Shown one piece after another: positions 43,493 to 52,110 of a DNA stretch of 54,962 bases. Made by a program: the position numbers and the translations under genes. Numbering within the stretch: the stretch's first letter is position 1; each line of letters begins with the position of its first letter. The notes below the pieces were generated by a model. The model ran no database searches and was not told the origin of the DNA. It was given only the letters and a program-made list of their open reading frames with translations. Source of the stretch: CAZSNT01 sp964607765 (GTDB taxonomy: Bacteria; Verrucomicrobiota; Lentisphaeria; Oligosphaerales; JABHEG01); NCBI GenBank assembly GCA_964607765.1, contig CAZSNT010000052.1, forward strand, positions 1 to 54,962, given 5' to 3'.

Positions 43493-44895
43493 AGACCGAA
43501 TACCTCCCTGACATCCGACACCGCGCCCGTAACAGCCGCCGCCGCGACCATGGTCGGACTCATGAGAATGGTCCGGCCGGACGGCGAGCCCTGGCGCCCG
43601 ATGAAGTTCCGATTGCTGCTGCTGGCACAAACCTGATCGCCAACCAGTTTGTCCGGATTCATGGCCAGGCACATGGAACAACCGGGCAGGCGCCACTCGA
43701 AGCCGGCTTCTTCGAAAACGCGGTCCAACCCCTCCGCCTTTGCAGCATCCGCGACCTGCTGCGAGCCGGGCACGGCAAGTGCCTTCACGCCGGCTCTGAC
43801 CTTGCGCCCCTTTACCAGGCGCGCGACAGCGCGGAAGTCCGACAGCCGCCCGTTCGTGCAACTGCCCAGAAAACACACGTCCACCGGGATGCCCTTGGCC
43901 GGCATGCCCGGTTCGAGTTTCATGTGGCGCAACGCCTCCTCAACGGACGCCTTCTCCGCTCCCGTCAGCGACGCCGGATCGGGGAGGGCCTCATCGATGG
44001 CTACGGCCTGGCCCGGATTGATGCCCCAAGTCACGGTGGGCCGGATGTCCTCGGCCCGGAATGTCACCACGTCGTCATACTCGGCATCGGCATCACTGGC
44101 GATGCCTCGCCACTGCGCCACGGCTTCGTCCCAAGCGTCACCGACGGGCGAGAAGCGGCGGCCGCACAGATAGGCGAATGTCTTGTCGTCGGGATTCACG
44201 TACCCGCAGCGGGCGCCGCCCTCGATGGACATGTTGCACACAGTCATGCGTTGCTCCATGCACAGTGCCTCGATGGCCGTGCCGCCGTATTCGTATGCGT
44301 ACCCGGCGCCACCCTTGACTCCAAGCTCGCGAATGATGTGCAGAATGATGTCCTTGGCGGTCACGCCGGACCCCAGCTGCCCGTCAACGTTGATACGCCG
44401 CACTTTCGGACACACGGCAGCCAACGTCTGGGTTGCGAGCACATCCCGGACCTGCGTTGTACCGATCCCGAACGCAACAGCCCCCAAGGCGCCGTGCGTG
44501 GACGTGTGGCTGTCCCCGCAAACGATGGTGATGCCCGGTCGGCTCAAGCCCAGCTCCGGCCCGACCACGTGCACAATGCCTTGGCACCCGCTGCCGGGGC
44601 CCAGGTAACGGATGCCGTGCGCACCGCAGTTCGCCTGGACCGCTTCGAACATCTCCTGCGCCAATTCGTCGGACCACGGCAGGTCGACACAGGTCGTGGG
44701 GATGATGTGGTCGACCGTGGCGACCGTCAGCGCCGGATAGGCGACCGGGAGAGACTGCTCGCGCAGCATCCCGAAGGCCTGCGGGCTGGTGACTTCGTGG
44801 ATCAGATGCAGGCCGATGAACAGCTGGCTCTGACCGTTCGGCAGGACGCGCACTTCATGCGCATCCCATACTTTCTTCAACAGGCTCTTGCCCAT
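43489..44895 (-). CDS. leuC: 3-isopropylmalate dehydratase large subunit (468 aa)
   Basis: LeuC, the [4Fe-4S] catalytic subunit. Visible blocks: ATVDHIIPTT, CGDSHTSTHGALGAVAFGIGTTQVRDVLATQTL, NMSIEGGARCGYVNPDDKTF, VFLGSCTNGRLSDF-type cluster Cys, and GCSMCLAMNPDKL (two more cluster Cys), then SSSNRNFIGRQG. Length is standard for the bacterial type. Start ATG 44895 after AAGGGG. It forms an ATGA overlap with leuD and is divergent from lysS. Confidence 0.95.
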   Translation of the reverse strand: MGKSLLKKVWDAHEVRVLPNGQSQLFIGLHLIHEVTSPQAFGMLREQSLPVAYPALTVATVDHIIPTTCVDLPWSDELAQEMFEAVQANCGAHGIRYLGPGSGCQGIVHVVGPELGLSRPGITIVCGDSHTSTHGALGAVAFGIGTTQVRDVLATQTLAAVCPKVRRINVDGQLGSGVTAKDIILHIIRELGVKGGAGYAYEYGGTAIEALCMEQRMTVCNMSIEGGARCGYVNPDDKTFAYLCGRRFSPVGDAWDEAVAQWRGIASDADAEYDDVVTFRAEDIRPTVTWGINPGQAVAIDEALPDPASLTGAEKASVEEALRHMKLEPGMPAKGIPVDVCFLGSCTNGRLSDFRAVARLVKGRKVRAGVKALAVPGSQQVADAAKAEGLDRVFEEAGFEWRLPGCSMCLAMNPDKLVGDQVCASSSNRNFIGRQGSPSGRTILMSPTMVAAAAVTGAVSDVREVFGL

Positions 44896-44983
44896 GCGGG
44901 ACCCCTTCAGAATCCTGGTGCTTCATCGCTGCAACCGGTTCCGGCCGGCCCAAAGTCTACACGCGCATGAGCGAATATCAAGA

Positions 44984-45011
44984 TTGATCTCCGCTCCAGC
45001 GATGCTACTTT
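44984..45011 (+). promoter_or_regulatory. Putative lysS promoter
   Basis: TTGATC (44984-44989) and TACTTT (45006-45011) are spaced 16 bp apart in a locally AT-richer stretch between the divergent leuC and lysS genes. The match to the -10 consensus is weak. Confidence 0.35.
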
Positions 45012-45052
45012 GTATGCCCTTCTTAATCACAAAACTCGGAAAAGCCCCTCAT

Positions 45053-46642
45053 ATGCAGCAGGTTGAGCAGCTCGGACGCACCGTCAATGCCTGGCCGTTC
45101 CAGGAAGCAAGGCAGTTGCTGGACAAACGCCTGCGCGGGAACACGCCGGAGAAGGGCTTCGTGCTCTTCGAGACAGGCTACGGTCCTTCGGGGCTCCCGC
45201 ACATCGGCACATTCGCCGAAGTGGTTCGCACATCCATGGTGCGACACGCTTTCCAGGCCCTCGCGCCGGAGATCCCCACACGCCTGGTGTGCTTCTCGGA
45301 CGACATGGACGGGCTGCGCAAGGTGCCCGACAACGTGCCAAACAAGGATCTGGTGGCCCCGCACCTCGGCAAACCGCTTACCCGAATCCCCGACCCGTTC
45401 GGCACCCACGAGAGCTTCGGGCACCACAACAACGCCAGACTCAGGAACTTCCTCGACTCCTTCGGCTTCGAGTACGAGTTCCGCAGTGCCACTGACTGCT
45501 ACCGCTCCGGGGCCTTCGATGATGCCCTGCTGTGCGTGCTGCGGCACTACGACGAAGTGATCAACGTCGTCCTCCCCACCCTCGGACCGGAGCGACGCGC
45601 AACGTACAGCCCCTTCCTGCCTGTCAGCCCCACAACCGGCCGCGTACTGCAGGTGCCCGTGCTGGAACGGGACGCGGACGCAGGCACAATCGTCTACGAG
45701 GATGAAGACGGAACAAGGGTGGAAACGCCCGTGACCGGCGGCAACTGCAAGCTGCAGTGGAAGTGCGACTGGGCCATGCGCTGGTATGCCCTGCAGGTCG
45801 ACTACGAGATGTCCGGCAAGGACCTGATCGACTCGGTCAAGCTCTCCAGCAGAATATGCCGGATCCTCGGAGGCAGCCCGCCTCTCGGACTCACCTATGA
45901 GATGTTCCTCGACGACAAGGGCGAGAAGATCTCCAAATCCAAAGGCAACGGCCTGGCCGTCGAGGAGTGGCTGCGCTACGCCCCCCAGGAGTCCCTGGCC
46001 TACTTCATGTATCAGAAACCGAAGACGGCAAAGCGCCTCCACTTCGACGTGATCCCGCGGAACGTGGACGAGTACCTCGGTTCCCTCAGCGGCTACGGCA
46101 AACAGGCCGACAAACAGCGCCTCACCAACGCGGTCTGGCACATCCACGACGGGAATCCGCCCGAGCCGGAGTCAGGGCTGTCGTTCAACATCCTGCTCAA
46201 CCTGGTCAGTGTCTGTCATTCGGAGGATCCCGCGGCCATCTGGCACTACATCAGCCGCTATGCCCCGGACGCGAGCCCTGAGGCATGCCCGATCCTGGAC
46301 CGTCTGGTGGGGTTTGCCATCAGCTACTTCCGCGATTTTGTGCTGCCCGACAAGCGCTACCGCAAGGCAACCGCCGAGGAGGCGGCCGCGCTGCTGGACC
46401 TGAGAACGGAGCTGGCGGCCCTGCCTGCGGACGCAGACGCGCAAGCCATACAGACGGCCGTGTACGAAGTCGGCAAACGTCACGACTGCTTCGGCAGTCT
46501 CAAAGCGTGGTTCAAAGCTCTGTACCAGGTCCTCCTGGGCCAGGATTCAGGGCCCCGTATGGGGTCCTTCATCGCGCTGTACGGCCGCGACGAGACCCTT
46601 GCGCTGCTCGACAAAGCCGGGGCGGGTGAAGACGTCGCCTGA
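45053..46642 (+). CDS. lysS: Class I lysyl-tRNA synthetase (529 aa)
   Basis: A class I (archaeal/spirochaete-type) LysRS. HIGH-type motif HIGT is at 50-53 (GPSGLPHIGTFAEVVRTS) and KMSKS-type KISKSKGNG at 292-298. Other family blocks: CFSDDMDGLRKVPDN, PFGTHESFGHHNNARLRNFLD, KCDWAMRWYALQVDYEMSGKDLIDSV, GSPPLGLTYEMFLDDKG. Two in-frame ATGs exist; 45053 is chosen, while 45014 would add 13 residues and sits on the putative promoter. No class II LysRS is seen in the window. Confidence 0.94.
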   Translation: MQQVEQLGRTVNAWPFQEARQLLDKRLRGNTPEKGFVLFETGYGPSGLPHIGTFAEVVRTSMVRHAFQALAPEIPTRLVCFSDDMDGLRKVPDNVPNKDLVAPHLGKPLTRIPDPFGTHESFGHHNNARLRNFLDSFGFEYEFRSATDCYRSGAFDDALLCVLRHYDEVINVVLPTLGPERRATYSPFLPVSPTTGRVLQVPVLERDADAGTIVYEDEDGTRVETPVTGGNCKLQWKCDWAMRWYALQVDYEMSGKDLIDSVKLSSRICRILGGSPPLGLTYEMFLDDKGEKISKSKGNGLAVEEWLRYAPQESLAYFMYQKPKTAKRLHFDVIPRNVDEYLGSLSGYGKQADKQRLTNAVWHIHDGNPPEPESGLSFNILLNLVSVCHSEDPAAIWHYISRYAPDASPEACPILDRLVGFAISYFRDFVLPDKRYRKATAEEAAALLDLRTELAALPADADAQAIQTAVYEVGKRHDCFGSLKAWFKALYQVLLGQDSGPRMGSFIALYGRDETLALLDKAGAGEDVA

Positions 46643-46711
46643 CCGGGACAGTTGCCCGTACCCCGCGCCGGTCGTTTGCATGTAAAGAGTAGTCCACACA
46701 GGAGTGCTGCC

Positions 46712-48631
46712 ATGTCCAACGCTCGCCTCGCCATAGTGTGTGCCGCTTCGCTCTTCGTCGCCCTGCCCTTCCCCGCACAAGCACGGGATGACGACACCGA
46801 TGCAGCCTCTCAAGCCTTGCGACAGGCCAGAGAATCGCCGGAGGAAGCCAGCCGACTGGCGCTCTCGACGCATTCCCCGTACCTGGCGGGAGCGGCCCTC
46901 CAGTGTTACCTGAAACAGGTCGACGACGCAAGCCGCGCCACCAGCCTGCAGTTCTTCACGCGCTTGGCGCAGCGTGAGGACTGGCTCAATCGCGTCGCGC
47001 TCGTCCTTTCTCTGCACAAGAACGGCCAGGCCGTCATCGACGCTCTCGCTGAGCGACAGCAGGATCGGGACGCCAACCGGCTCGCAGCCGCAATCGCGCT
47101 GCACGCCGCGCTCGGTCGCCACCTCGATCTGGAGCGGGGCCGGAACACCGTCTACACGCTTCTGACAGCCCCGCCGGAACAGACGCCGGGCGCGGAGCAG
47201 GTGAAGCAACAGTGGAAACGGATAAGAGGACTGGCCGGGGCAGGACAGAACAAGGGCGGCAAGAAGCGCAAGAGCCAACGCGGTCGAGCCGCCGGCCGGG
47301 GCACGCAGATGCCTGTAATCCCCGAGAGCCTGCTTCAGCACGACGACGAACAGACCAGGGCCGCTGCCTTGTTGGCTGCCGCCTATGCGAAAGACAGCGC
47401 TGTTACCACAGCCGTCGAGGCGCTCGACGTGACCGAAGCGAAGCTGCCACTGGCGGCCTACCGGATACTCTACTACGCACGCACGGAACACCCCGTGACA
47501 GCAGAGGCCGTGCAGAGGGTATTCGAGCAGACGAAAGAGCTCCGCGACCCCGTCACTGAAGTAACGCCCGAGCTGGCGACCTACGACCTGTTGATCCCGG
47601 GGCTTTGCGCCCTGTGCCAGGCGATTGCGGAGCTCGAAGCCGACGAGTACCTGCCAGTCCTGTACGAAGCGCTGCGCCACGAGGACCTGCGCGTCCAGAT
47701 GGACGCCGCCCGGGCCTTGTGCAAGCTGGGACGCGCCGAATCAGTCAAGCCCCTGGCCGAACGCATTGGGGACTGTGAGTGGCCCGTGCTCGTGGAGGCC
47801 TGTGCCGCGTTGGGGCGCCTTGCTGACCCCGCGGCCATCCGCCCGCTCGTCGAACGACTGAACGAGGAGAAGGGCAGGCTGCGCCTGGACCTGGTGCACG
47901 CCCTGAGCCGGATAGCCGGCGAACAGAAAGGCGAAGTGGCGGCAGAATGGGTCGCCTGGTGGCGGGAGAACCGCAGAGAGTTCGAGCCTGACACGCAACG
48001 TGCGGCGGAGTTCGCGAAGCGTGTACGCGTGCAGGATGTGCGCGTGCCGCAGCTCGGCTTCTTCTACGGCCTGCCCATCTACAGCGAAGGCATCTGCTAC
48101 GTTGTCGATGCGTCGGCCTCGATGAAAGGAGCCAAGATCGCCTCGTTGAAGGAGAACCTGACCCAGTCCATTGAGGAACTGGAGGAGAACGTGAAGTTCA
48201 ACCTGGTCGACTTCGGCGGACACATCGAGGTGATGCGCGACGGCGGACTGATCGCCAAACGCAATCGGTCCCGGGCAGTGAAGCTCGTGCAAGACATGGA
48301 TCTGACATTTGCCACGCGATCGCACGAAGCCATGGAAGCGGCGGTCGCCCTGCCTGGTGTGGATTCGATGTACTTCCTGTCAGACGGCGCACCCGCCGCC
48401 AGCCAGCTCCAGAACTGGACGCAGATCGCCACCGCACTGGCCATCCTCAACCGCTACCGACCGGTCGCCATGTTCGCCATCGACTTCGATCCCTCGCCGG
48501 GCAACAAGATCGGCATGTGCTGCATGGCGGACGAGAACTGGGGCCTGCACGAGTCCGTGGGCATTGTGGAGACCGACGCCGACGAAACGCCCAAGCGCAA
48601 TAAGGGCGGGAAGAAGAAGGGGAAACGCTGA
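46712..48631 (+). CDS. Secreted HEAT-repeat/VWA protein (639 aa)
   Basis: Signal peptide MSNARLAIVCAASLFVALPFPAQA; ATG 46712 follows AGGAG. Residues 30-430 are all-helical HEAT-like repeats (YLPVLYEALRHEDLRVQMDAARALCKLGRAESVKPLAERI... and later), with a Lys/Gly-rich low-complexity insert near 180-200. A C-terminal von Willebrand A domain has the MIDAS motif DASAS at 466-470 (ICYVVDASASMKGAKI), plus later MIDAS Thr/Asp candidates (FATRSHEAM; FLSDGAP). The tail is Lys-rich (KRNKGGKKKGKR). Similar HEAT-VWA proteins are common in Planctomycetes and act in the envelope; role unknown. Confidence 0.85.
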   Translation: MSNARLAIVCAASLFVALPFPAQARDDDTDAASQALRQARESPEEASRLALSTHSPYLAGAALQCYLKQVDDASRATSLQFFTRLAQREDWLNRVALVLSLHKNGQAVIDALAERQQDRDANRLAAAIALHAALGRHLDLERGRNTVYTLLTAPPEQTPGAEQVKQQWKRIRGLAGAGQNKGGKKRKSQRGRAAGRGTQMPVIPESLLQHDDEQTRAAALLAAAYAKDSAVTTAVEALDVTEAKLPLAAYRILYYARTEHPVTAEAVQRVFEQTKELRDPVTEVTPELATYDLLIPGLCALCQAIAELEADEYLPVLYEALRHEDLRVQMDAARALCKLGRAESVKPLAERIGDCEWPVLVEACAALGRLADPAAIRPLVERLNEEKGRLRLDLVHALSRIAGEQKGEVAAEWVAWWRENRREFEPDTQRAAEFAKRVRVQDVRVPQLGFFYGLPIYSEGICYVVDASASMKGAKIASLKENLTQSIEELEENVKFNLVDFGGHIEVMRDGGLIAKRNRSRAVKLVQDMDLTFATRSHEAMEAAVALPGVDSMYFLSDGAPAASQLQNWTQIATALAILNRYRPVAMFAIDFDPSPGNKIGMCCMADENWGLHESVGIVETDADETPKRNKGGKKKGKR

Positions 48632-48681
48632 TCCTCCCCGCGGAGGCGCCGACTCCCCGCGACCAGACCGTTCCTTCCCTC

Positions 48682-48886
48682 ATCCGTAGGCTCTCGCCCC
48701 ATCCGTAGGCTCTTCCCCCATCCGTAGGCTCTCGCCCCATCCGTAGGCTCTTCCCCCATCCGTAGGCTCTCGCNNNNNNNNNNNNNNNNNNNNNNNNNNN
48801 NNNNNNNNNNNNNNNNNNNNNNNNNNNNNNNNNNNNNNNNNNNNNNNNNNNNNNNNNNNNNNNNNNNNNNNNNCCCATCCGTAGGC
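48682..48886. repeat. 19-bp minisatellite interrupted by a 100-N gap
   Basis: Units begin at 48682, 48701, 48720, 48739 and 48758 with exact 19-bp spacing and alternate two variants (ctctcgcccc / ctcttccccc after atccgtagg), a 38-bp higher-order pattern. Positions 48774-48873 are Ns. One more unit follows the gap at 48877 and runs into the stop codon of the DUF456 gene. True length is unknown. Confidence 0.92.
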
Positions 48887-49420
48887 TCACAAGCCGTAAA
48901 CCAATGCCACGGTAATCAGCGCGATCATACAGACCGCGATCATCGTCTTGGCCATGCTGCCCAACAGCCGCGCCACGACAGCCGCACGGGCGACATGCGC
49001 CGCACCCTCCAGTTGTCGAGTGCGGTGAATTTCAAACACGAACGCCCCCGCGAAAGTGCCCACAAAAGCCCCGATCAGCGAACCGATCACAGGCAACACG
49101 AACGAACCCAGGACAGCACCCGCAATCCCGCCAATGAGCGCGCCAACCGAAGCGCGGAGGCTGCCCGACGCCCGCTTTGCGCCCGCCAGGCCGGCGCCCG
49201 CTTCAAGCAACTCAGCCAGAAGGGCTAGACCCAGAACGACCCAGAACACCCACCACGACAGCACCGCGCTACCGAATACAAGCGTGAAGAGGAGCGTGGC
49301 CGCCACGATGACAAACTGGCCCGGAACACCCAGCGGAATGAGGACCACCCCCACGAACATGCCGAAGAAAAACAGAACGCAGCCGACCGCCTCACCCACT
49401 GTTTTGAGCATCGAGAGCAT
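48887..49420 (-). CDS. DUF456 small membrane protein (177 aa)
   Basis: DUF456 family: about five TM helices with Gly-rich small-residue packing, including LFFFGMFVGVVLIPLGVPGQFVIVAATLLFTL and the glycine-zipper-like block GALIGGIAGAVLGSFVLPVIGSLIGAFVGTFAGAFVFE. Start ATG 49420; an internal ATG nine bases later is possible. The stop codon lies within the last visible unit of the minisatellite. Function of the family is not established. Confidence 0.85.
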   Translation of the reverse strand: MLSMLKTVGEAVGCVLFFFGMFVGVVLIPLGVPGQFVIVAATLLFTLVFGSAVLSWWVFWVVLGLALLAELLEAGAGLAGAKRASGSLRASVGALIGGIAGAVLGSFVLPVIGSLIGAFVGTFAGAFVFEIHRTRQLEGAAHVARAAVVARLLGSMAKTMIAVCMIALITVALVYGL

Positions 49421-49882
49421 CGGATCCAGTCCACTTCTCCGCCTATTCCGACACGCCGTTCAGCTGCAACCGTTCGCCGCCGTTCGCCCGTAACCCGGCT
49501 CTCCCACAAACGTCCGCCGAATCTGCGCTACCCATGTGGCTCCCCTTCAGGGAGCAGAGCATCCCGACGCACAACGCCTTCCTGGGGTTGCACCCCAGGC
49601 TGTGATGTCTGTCCCCTTTGGGGACGGGGGTCGCTGACGTGTCGCGCCATAGCTCGGAGAGCGGCGGCGGAAGGCGACCAACGTGTCAGCCTAGGGTAAC
49701 ACCCTAGGAACCAAGGCAATACAAAACAGCCATTGCTCCCAGAAGGGGAGCTGCACGGTTGGCGCTTGTTGAGCAGAACCAGGACCCGGGCGCCCCCAGG
49801 ACAGTTCCGTTCCCCGCGTCTGGAGTCGAATCGCCTCTCGCAGGCTGTTGTGTTTCTGAGACAACGCCCTACGGGGAGGGCA
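49421..49882. other. Non-coding hairpin array
   Basis: No gene is supported. A chain of short perfect stem-loops is seen: GCTCCC-CTTCA-GGGAGC, TGGGG-TTGCA-CCCCA, GTCCCC-TTT-GGGGAC, CCTAGGGT-AAC-ACCCTAGG and GCTCCC-AGAAG-GGGAGC, spread over 49539-49752. Twenty bases (49534-49553) recur inverted at 21108-21127, so both spacers belong to one repeat family. Confidence 0.75.
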
Positions 49883-50173
49883 TCACGCAAGTATCCCACC
49901 GGCCTCGCTGCCCGTCATCCCCACGCTCACGCCCAGAGCCGCAGCCGCGGCACTCACTGCCTTGACTCGGGCCTCGAGCACGTCCTCGAAGCTGCTCACA
50001 CCTGAAACAACGGCAAGCGCATGCCCAACCTTGTCGGCAACGTCAACACTGAAATAGCCGCACCCGACAAAGCCCTTCTCACCCACAAGCATCAAAGCGG
50101 GTGCCCCCGGCAGATCCACTCTGACCCCCATCAGCGACGCGTCGCCCGCCCTCACAATTTCCGTCCCTACCAT
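49883..50173 (-). CDS. DUF1805 family protein (96 aa)
   Basis: A small alpha/beta protein of the DUF1805 family: GTEIVRAGDASLMGVRVDLPGAPALMLVGEKGFVGCGYFSVDVADKVGHALAVVSGVSSFEDVLEARV. The GEKGFVxCGYFSVDVADKVGHA block with its conserved Cys is typical. ATG 50173 is favoured by the GAGAGG ribosome-binding site; ATG 50179 is possible. Function unknown. Confidence 0.85.
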   Translation of the reverse strand: MVGTEIVRAGDASLMGVRVDLPGAPALMLVGEKGFVGCGYFSVDVADKVGHALAVVSGVSSFEDVLEARVKAVSAAAAALGVSVGMTGSEAGGILA

Positions 50174-50257
50174 CGCCATATCCTCTCGACTTGTGGCCAG
50201 TGCCGAATCAACGTGGTTCAACTGAAGTGTCAGGCATCGATCCGGCAGAGTCCACCT

Positions 50258-50271
50258 GAACACCGAACACC
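50258..50271. repeat. Inverted copy of the GTTCGGT heptamer repeat
   Basis: Two tandem gaacacc units, the reverse complement register of the heptamer array at 22326-22346, in the short spacer between the oxidoreductase and DUF1805 genes. Confidence 0.7.
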
Positions 50272-50311
50272 GAATCCTGCTGGAGAGCAGGAAACACTGG
50301 AACCCGCTCCG

Positions 50312-51325
50312 TCAGATCCTGTTCTGCCGCATCAGCTCGATGAACTCCATCGTCTTCAGGCCCTCCTCGATGTCCGTCAGAGGGCGCCTCCCTTCCCGAA
50401 CACAATCGATGAACTCCTGGTCTTCAGCCAGGAACCCGTAGTAGACACGAAATTCGTCACTGCCCGTAAACTCCTGCCCGTCGATGTGGATTCGTTCCTG
50501 CTTGCCGCCTCCCTTCGCGGACAGCGAGTGCGTGCCTTTGCCCCCGTACAGAAGCAGGTCTGCCGAACACGACGAGTCACCAATCCCGAGATTGACAAAT
50601 GCGCTGCCGCCCGGGCCGTGAATCTCGAGTGAATGCGTGCGCGTCCCGGTCTGGTAATTCGCTTTGACTATGCCGGTCACGTCATTGTCGAATCGTACCA
50701 CTGCGTTCCAGCTGTTCGGGATCACATCTTCGTGCTGTGCCTCCACCATGGCGGCAGCGACCGGTGTGCCGGCCGCGATCCAGCGGACGAGGTCGATCGC
50801 ATGGATCGTGTCACACTCGAACGCTGTACCGCCGCCGCCGTAGAACGCGGCTGTGCCGTGCTTCATGAAGCGCCCCTCTACCTGGGTGATCGGTGTGTGC
50901 TCACGCATGAGCGTAACCACGTGCCTGATCAGCGGTATGAAACGGCGGTTGAACCCCACCTGCAGGATCCGATCCGCTGCCCGGGCAGCTCGCATCAACG
51001 TGCCCGTCTGTGTCACGGTCAAGCCGGGCGGCTTCTCCATGAAGACATGCTTGCCGGCCTTCAGGCAGTCCAGGGTAGGACGGAACAGCCGGTCCGGCTC
51101 CGCAAGAACGAACACCGCGTCAAGTGTCTCGGCGTTCAGCATCTCGGGATACAACGTGTACCGGCGCGCGATCCCGAAAGCCACCGCGGCACGGCGTGCC
51201 TTCTCCTCGACCAGATCGCACACCGCCACCAGTTCGACCCCCTCGATCTCGCTCAGCGACGGCAGATGCACATTGCGGGAAATGCCGCCACACCCAATCA
51301 CGCCAACTCGAATCGGACTGGTCAT
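50312..51325 (-). CDS. Gfo/Idh/MocA-family oxidoreductase (337 aa)
   Basis: NAD(P)-dependent sugar or polyol dehydrogenase family. Rossmann motif VGVIGCGGISRNVHLPSL (8-23), CDLVEEKA, and the EKP motif in HVFMEKPPGLTVTQ; VGFNRRFIPL follows. The C-terminal alpha/beta domain has ECDTIHAIDLVRWIAAG. ATG 51325 follows GGGAG. The substrate is unknown; a zinc-dependent polyol-type dehydrogenase is encoded nearby on the other strand. Confidence 0.92.
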   Translation of the reverse strand: MTSPIRVGVIGCGGISRNVHLPSLSEIEGVELVAVCDLVEEKARRAAVAFGIARRYTLYPEMLNAETLDAVFVLAEPDRLFRPTLDCLKAGKHVFMEKPPGLTVTQTGTLMRAARAADRILQVGFNRRFIPLIRHVVTLMREHTPITQVEGRFMKHGTAAFYGGGGTAFECDTIHAIDLVRWIAAGTPVAAAMVEAQHEDVIPNSWNAVVRFDNDVTGIVKANYQTGTRTHSLEIHGPGGSAFVNLGIGDSSCSADLLLYGGKGTHSLSAKGGGKQERIHIDGQEFTGSDEFRVYYGFLAEDQEFIDCVREGRRPLTDIEEGLKTMEFIELMRQNRI

Positions 51326-51596
51326 ACCGAGCTCCCAACAGCAATCGGTTCCGGTCACACGCTCCGCGGCGTGCCCACAATACGTCACTCGGGGAGTTCT
51401 TGCCAATGGTGGCTGCAACAGCCTCACGCGCCTTGGACTGATTGCGAGAAACCGTCGATCGCCGCTTGCCTGACACACATCCGCATCGTAAGGTCACCGA
51501 AGTGCGGAACGGGCATCCCGCCAGTTGGTCTGAGTGGCAGTGAAAAGGGCTTTGCCCGGGAAGAGACATCCCCCAAGAAGAAGGAGCCTGTCGAAC

Positions 51597-52058
51597 ATGA
51601 GCATCAAAAGACGCATAGCAACCATCCTCGGCGTGCCGGTGGCCGGAGCCATCCTGCTGACAGTAACATCGTGCGGTACGCTGCTGTATCCCGAACGCGC
51701 GGGACAGGCAAGAGGAGGCAGTGTGGACGCGACCGTGGTGTGTCTGGACGCCATAGGACTCCTCTTCGGCGTTATCCCGGGCCTCATCGCTTTCGCCGTG
51801 GACTTCCACAACAACACCATCTATCTGCCGGCCGGACAGAGCTCCGTGACGCCGGAAAGTGACACCGATGAGATGGTCGCCATCAGCGTCGCCCCGAACC
51901 AGCTGACGCAACAGGGCATCGAAGCTGTCATCGAGAAAGAGACGGGACTGAAGGTGCGGCTGAGTGATCCGAACCTGCAGCTGAAGGAACTGGAGCCGGG
52001 GCGGAGCATCCAGCGTGAATTCGCTCGCGTCGCAGGCTCCGGGCTCGTGCCTCGGTAG
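51597..52058 (+). CDS. Small lipoprotein with CGTLLYPER motif (153 aa)
   Basis: ATG 51597 follows AAGGAG. Lipobox VTSC at 23-26 (AGAILLTVTSCG) predicts a lipid-anchored protein. After the Cys come CGTLLYPERAGQARGG and LDAIGLLFGVIPGLIAFAVDFHNNTIYLP, a pattern recalled from conserved YceK-like small lipoproteins of Gram-negative bacteria. A short C-terminal domain follows. Function unknown. The alcohol dehydrogenase gene starts 52 nt downstream. Confidence 0.8.
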   Translation: MSIKRRIATILGVPVAGAILLTVTSCGTLLYPERAGQARGGSVDATVVCLDAIGLLFGVIPGLIAFAVDFHNNTIYLPAGQSSVTPESDTDEMVAISVAPNQLTQQGIEAVIEKETGLKVRLSDPNLQLKELEPGRSIQREFARVAGSGLVPR

Positions 52059-52110
52059 CCGCGCCCGTCCCGCCGCTTCGGCCACGCTCAGAAACCCAGG
52101 AGATACGTGC

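Noticed and set aside
48682..48886. CRISPR array
   Set aside because: Units are contiguous 19-mers without spacers, and no cas genes are present.
49700..49885. UGA at the end of the DUF1805 gene as a Sec codon (next codon is Cys)
   Set aside because: The DUF1805 domain is already complete at normal length; downstream sequence is hairpin-array spacer.
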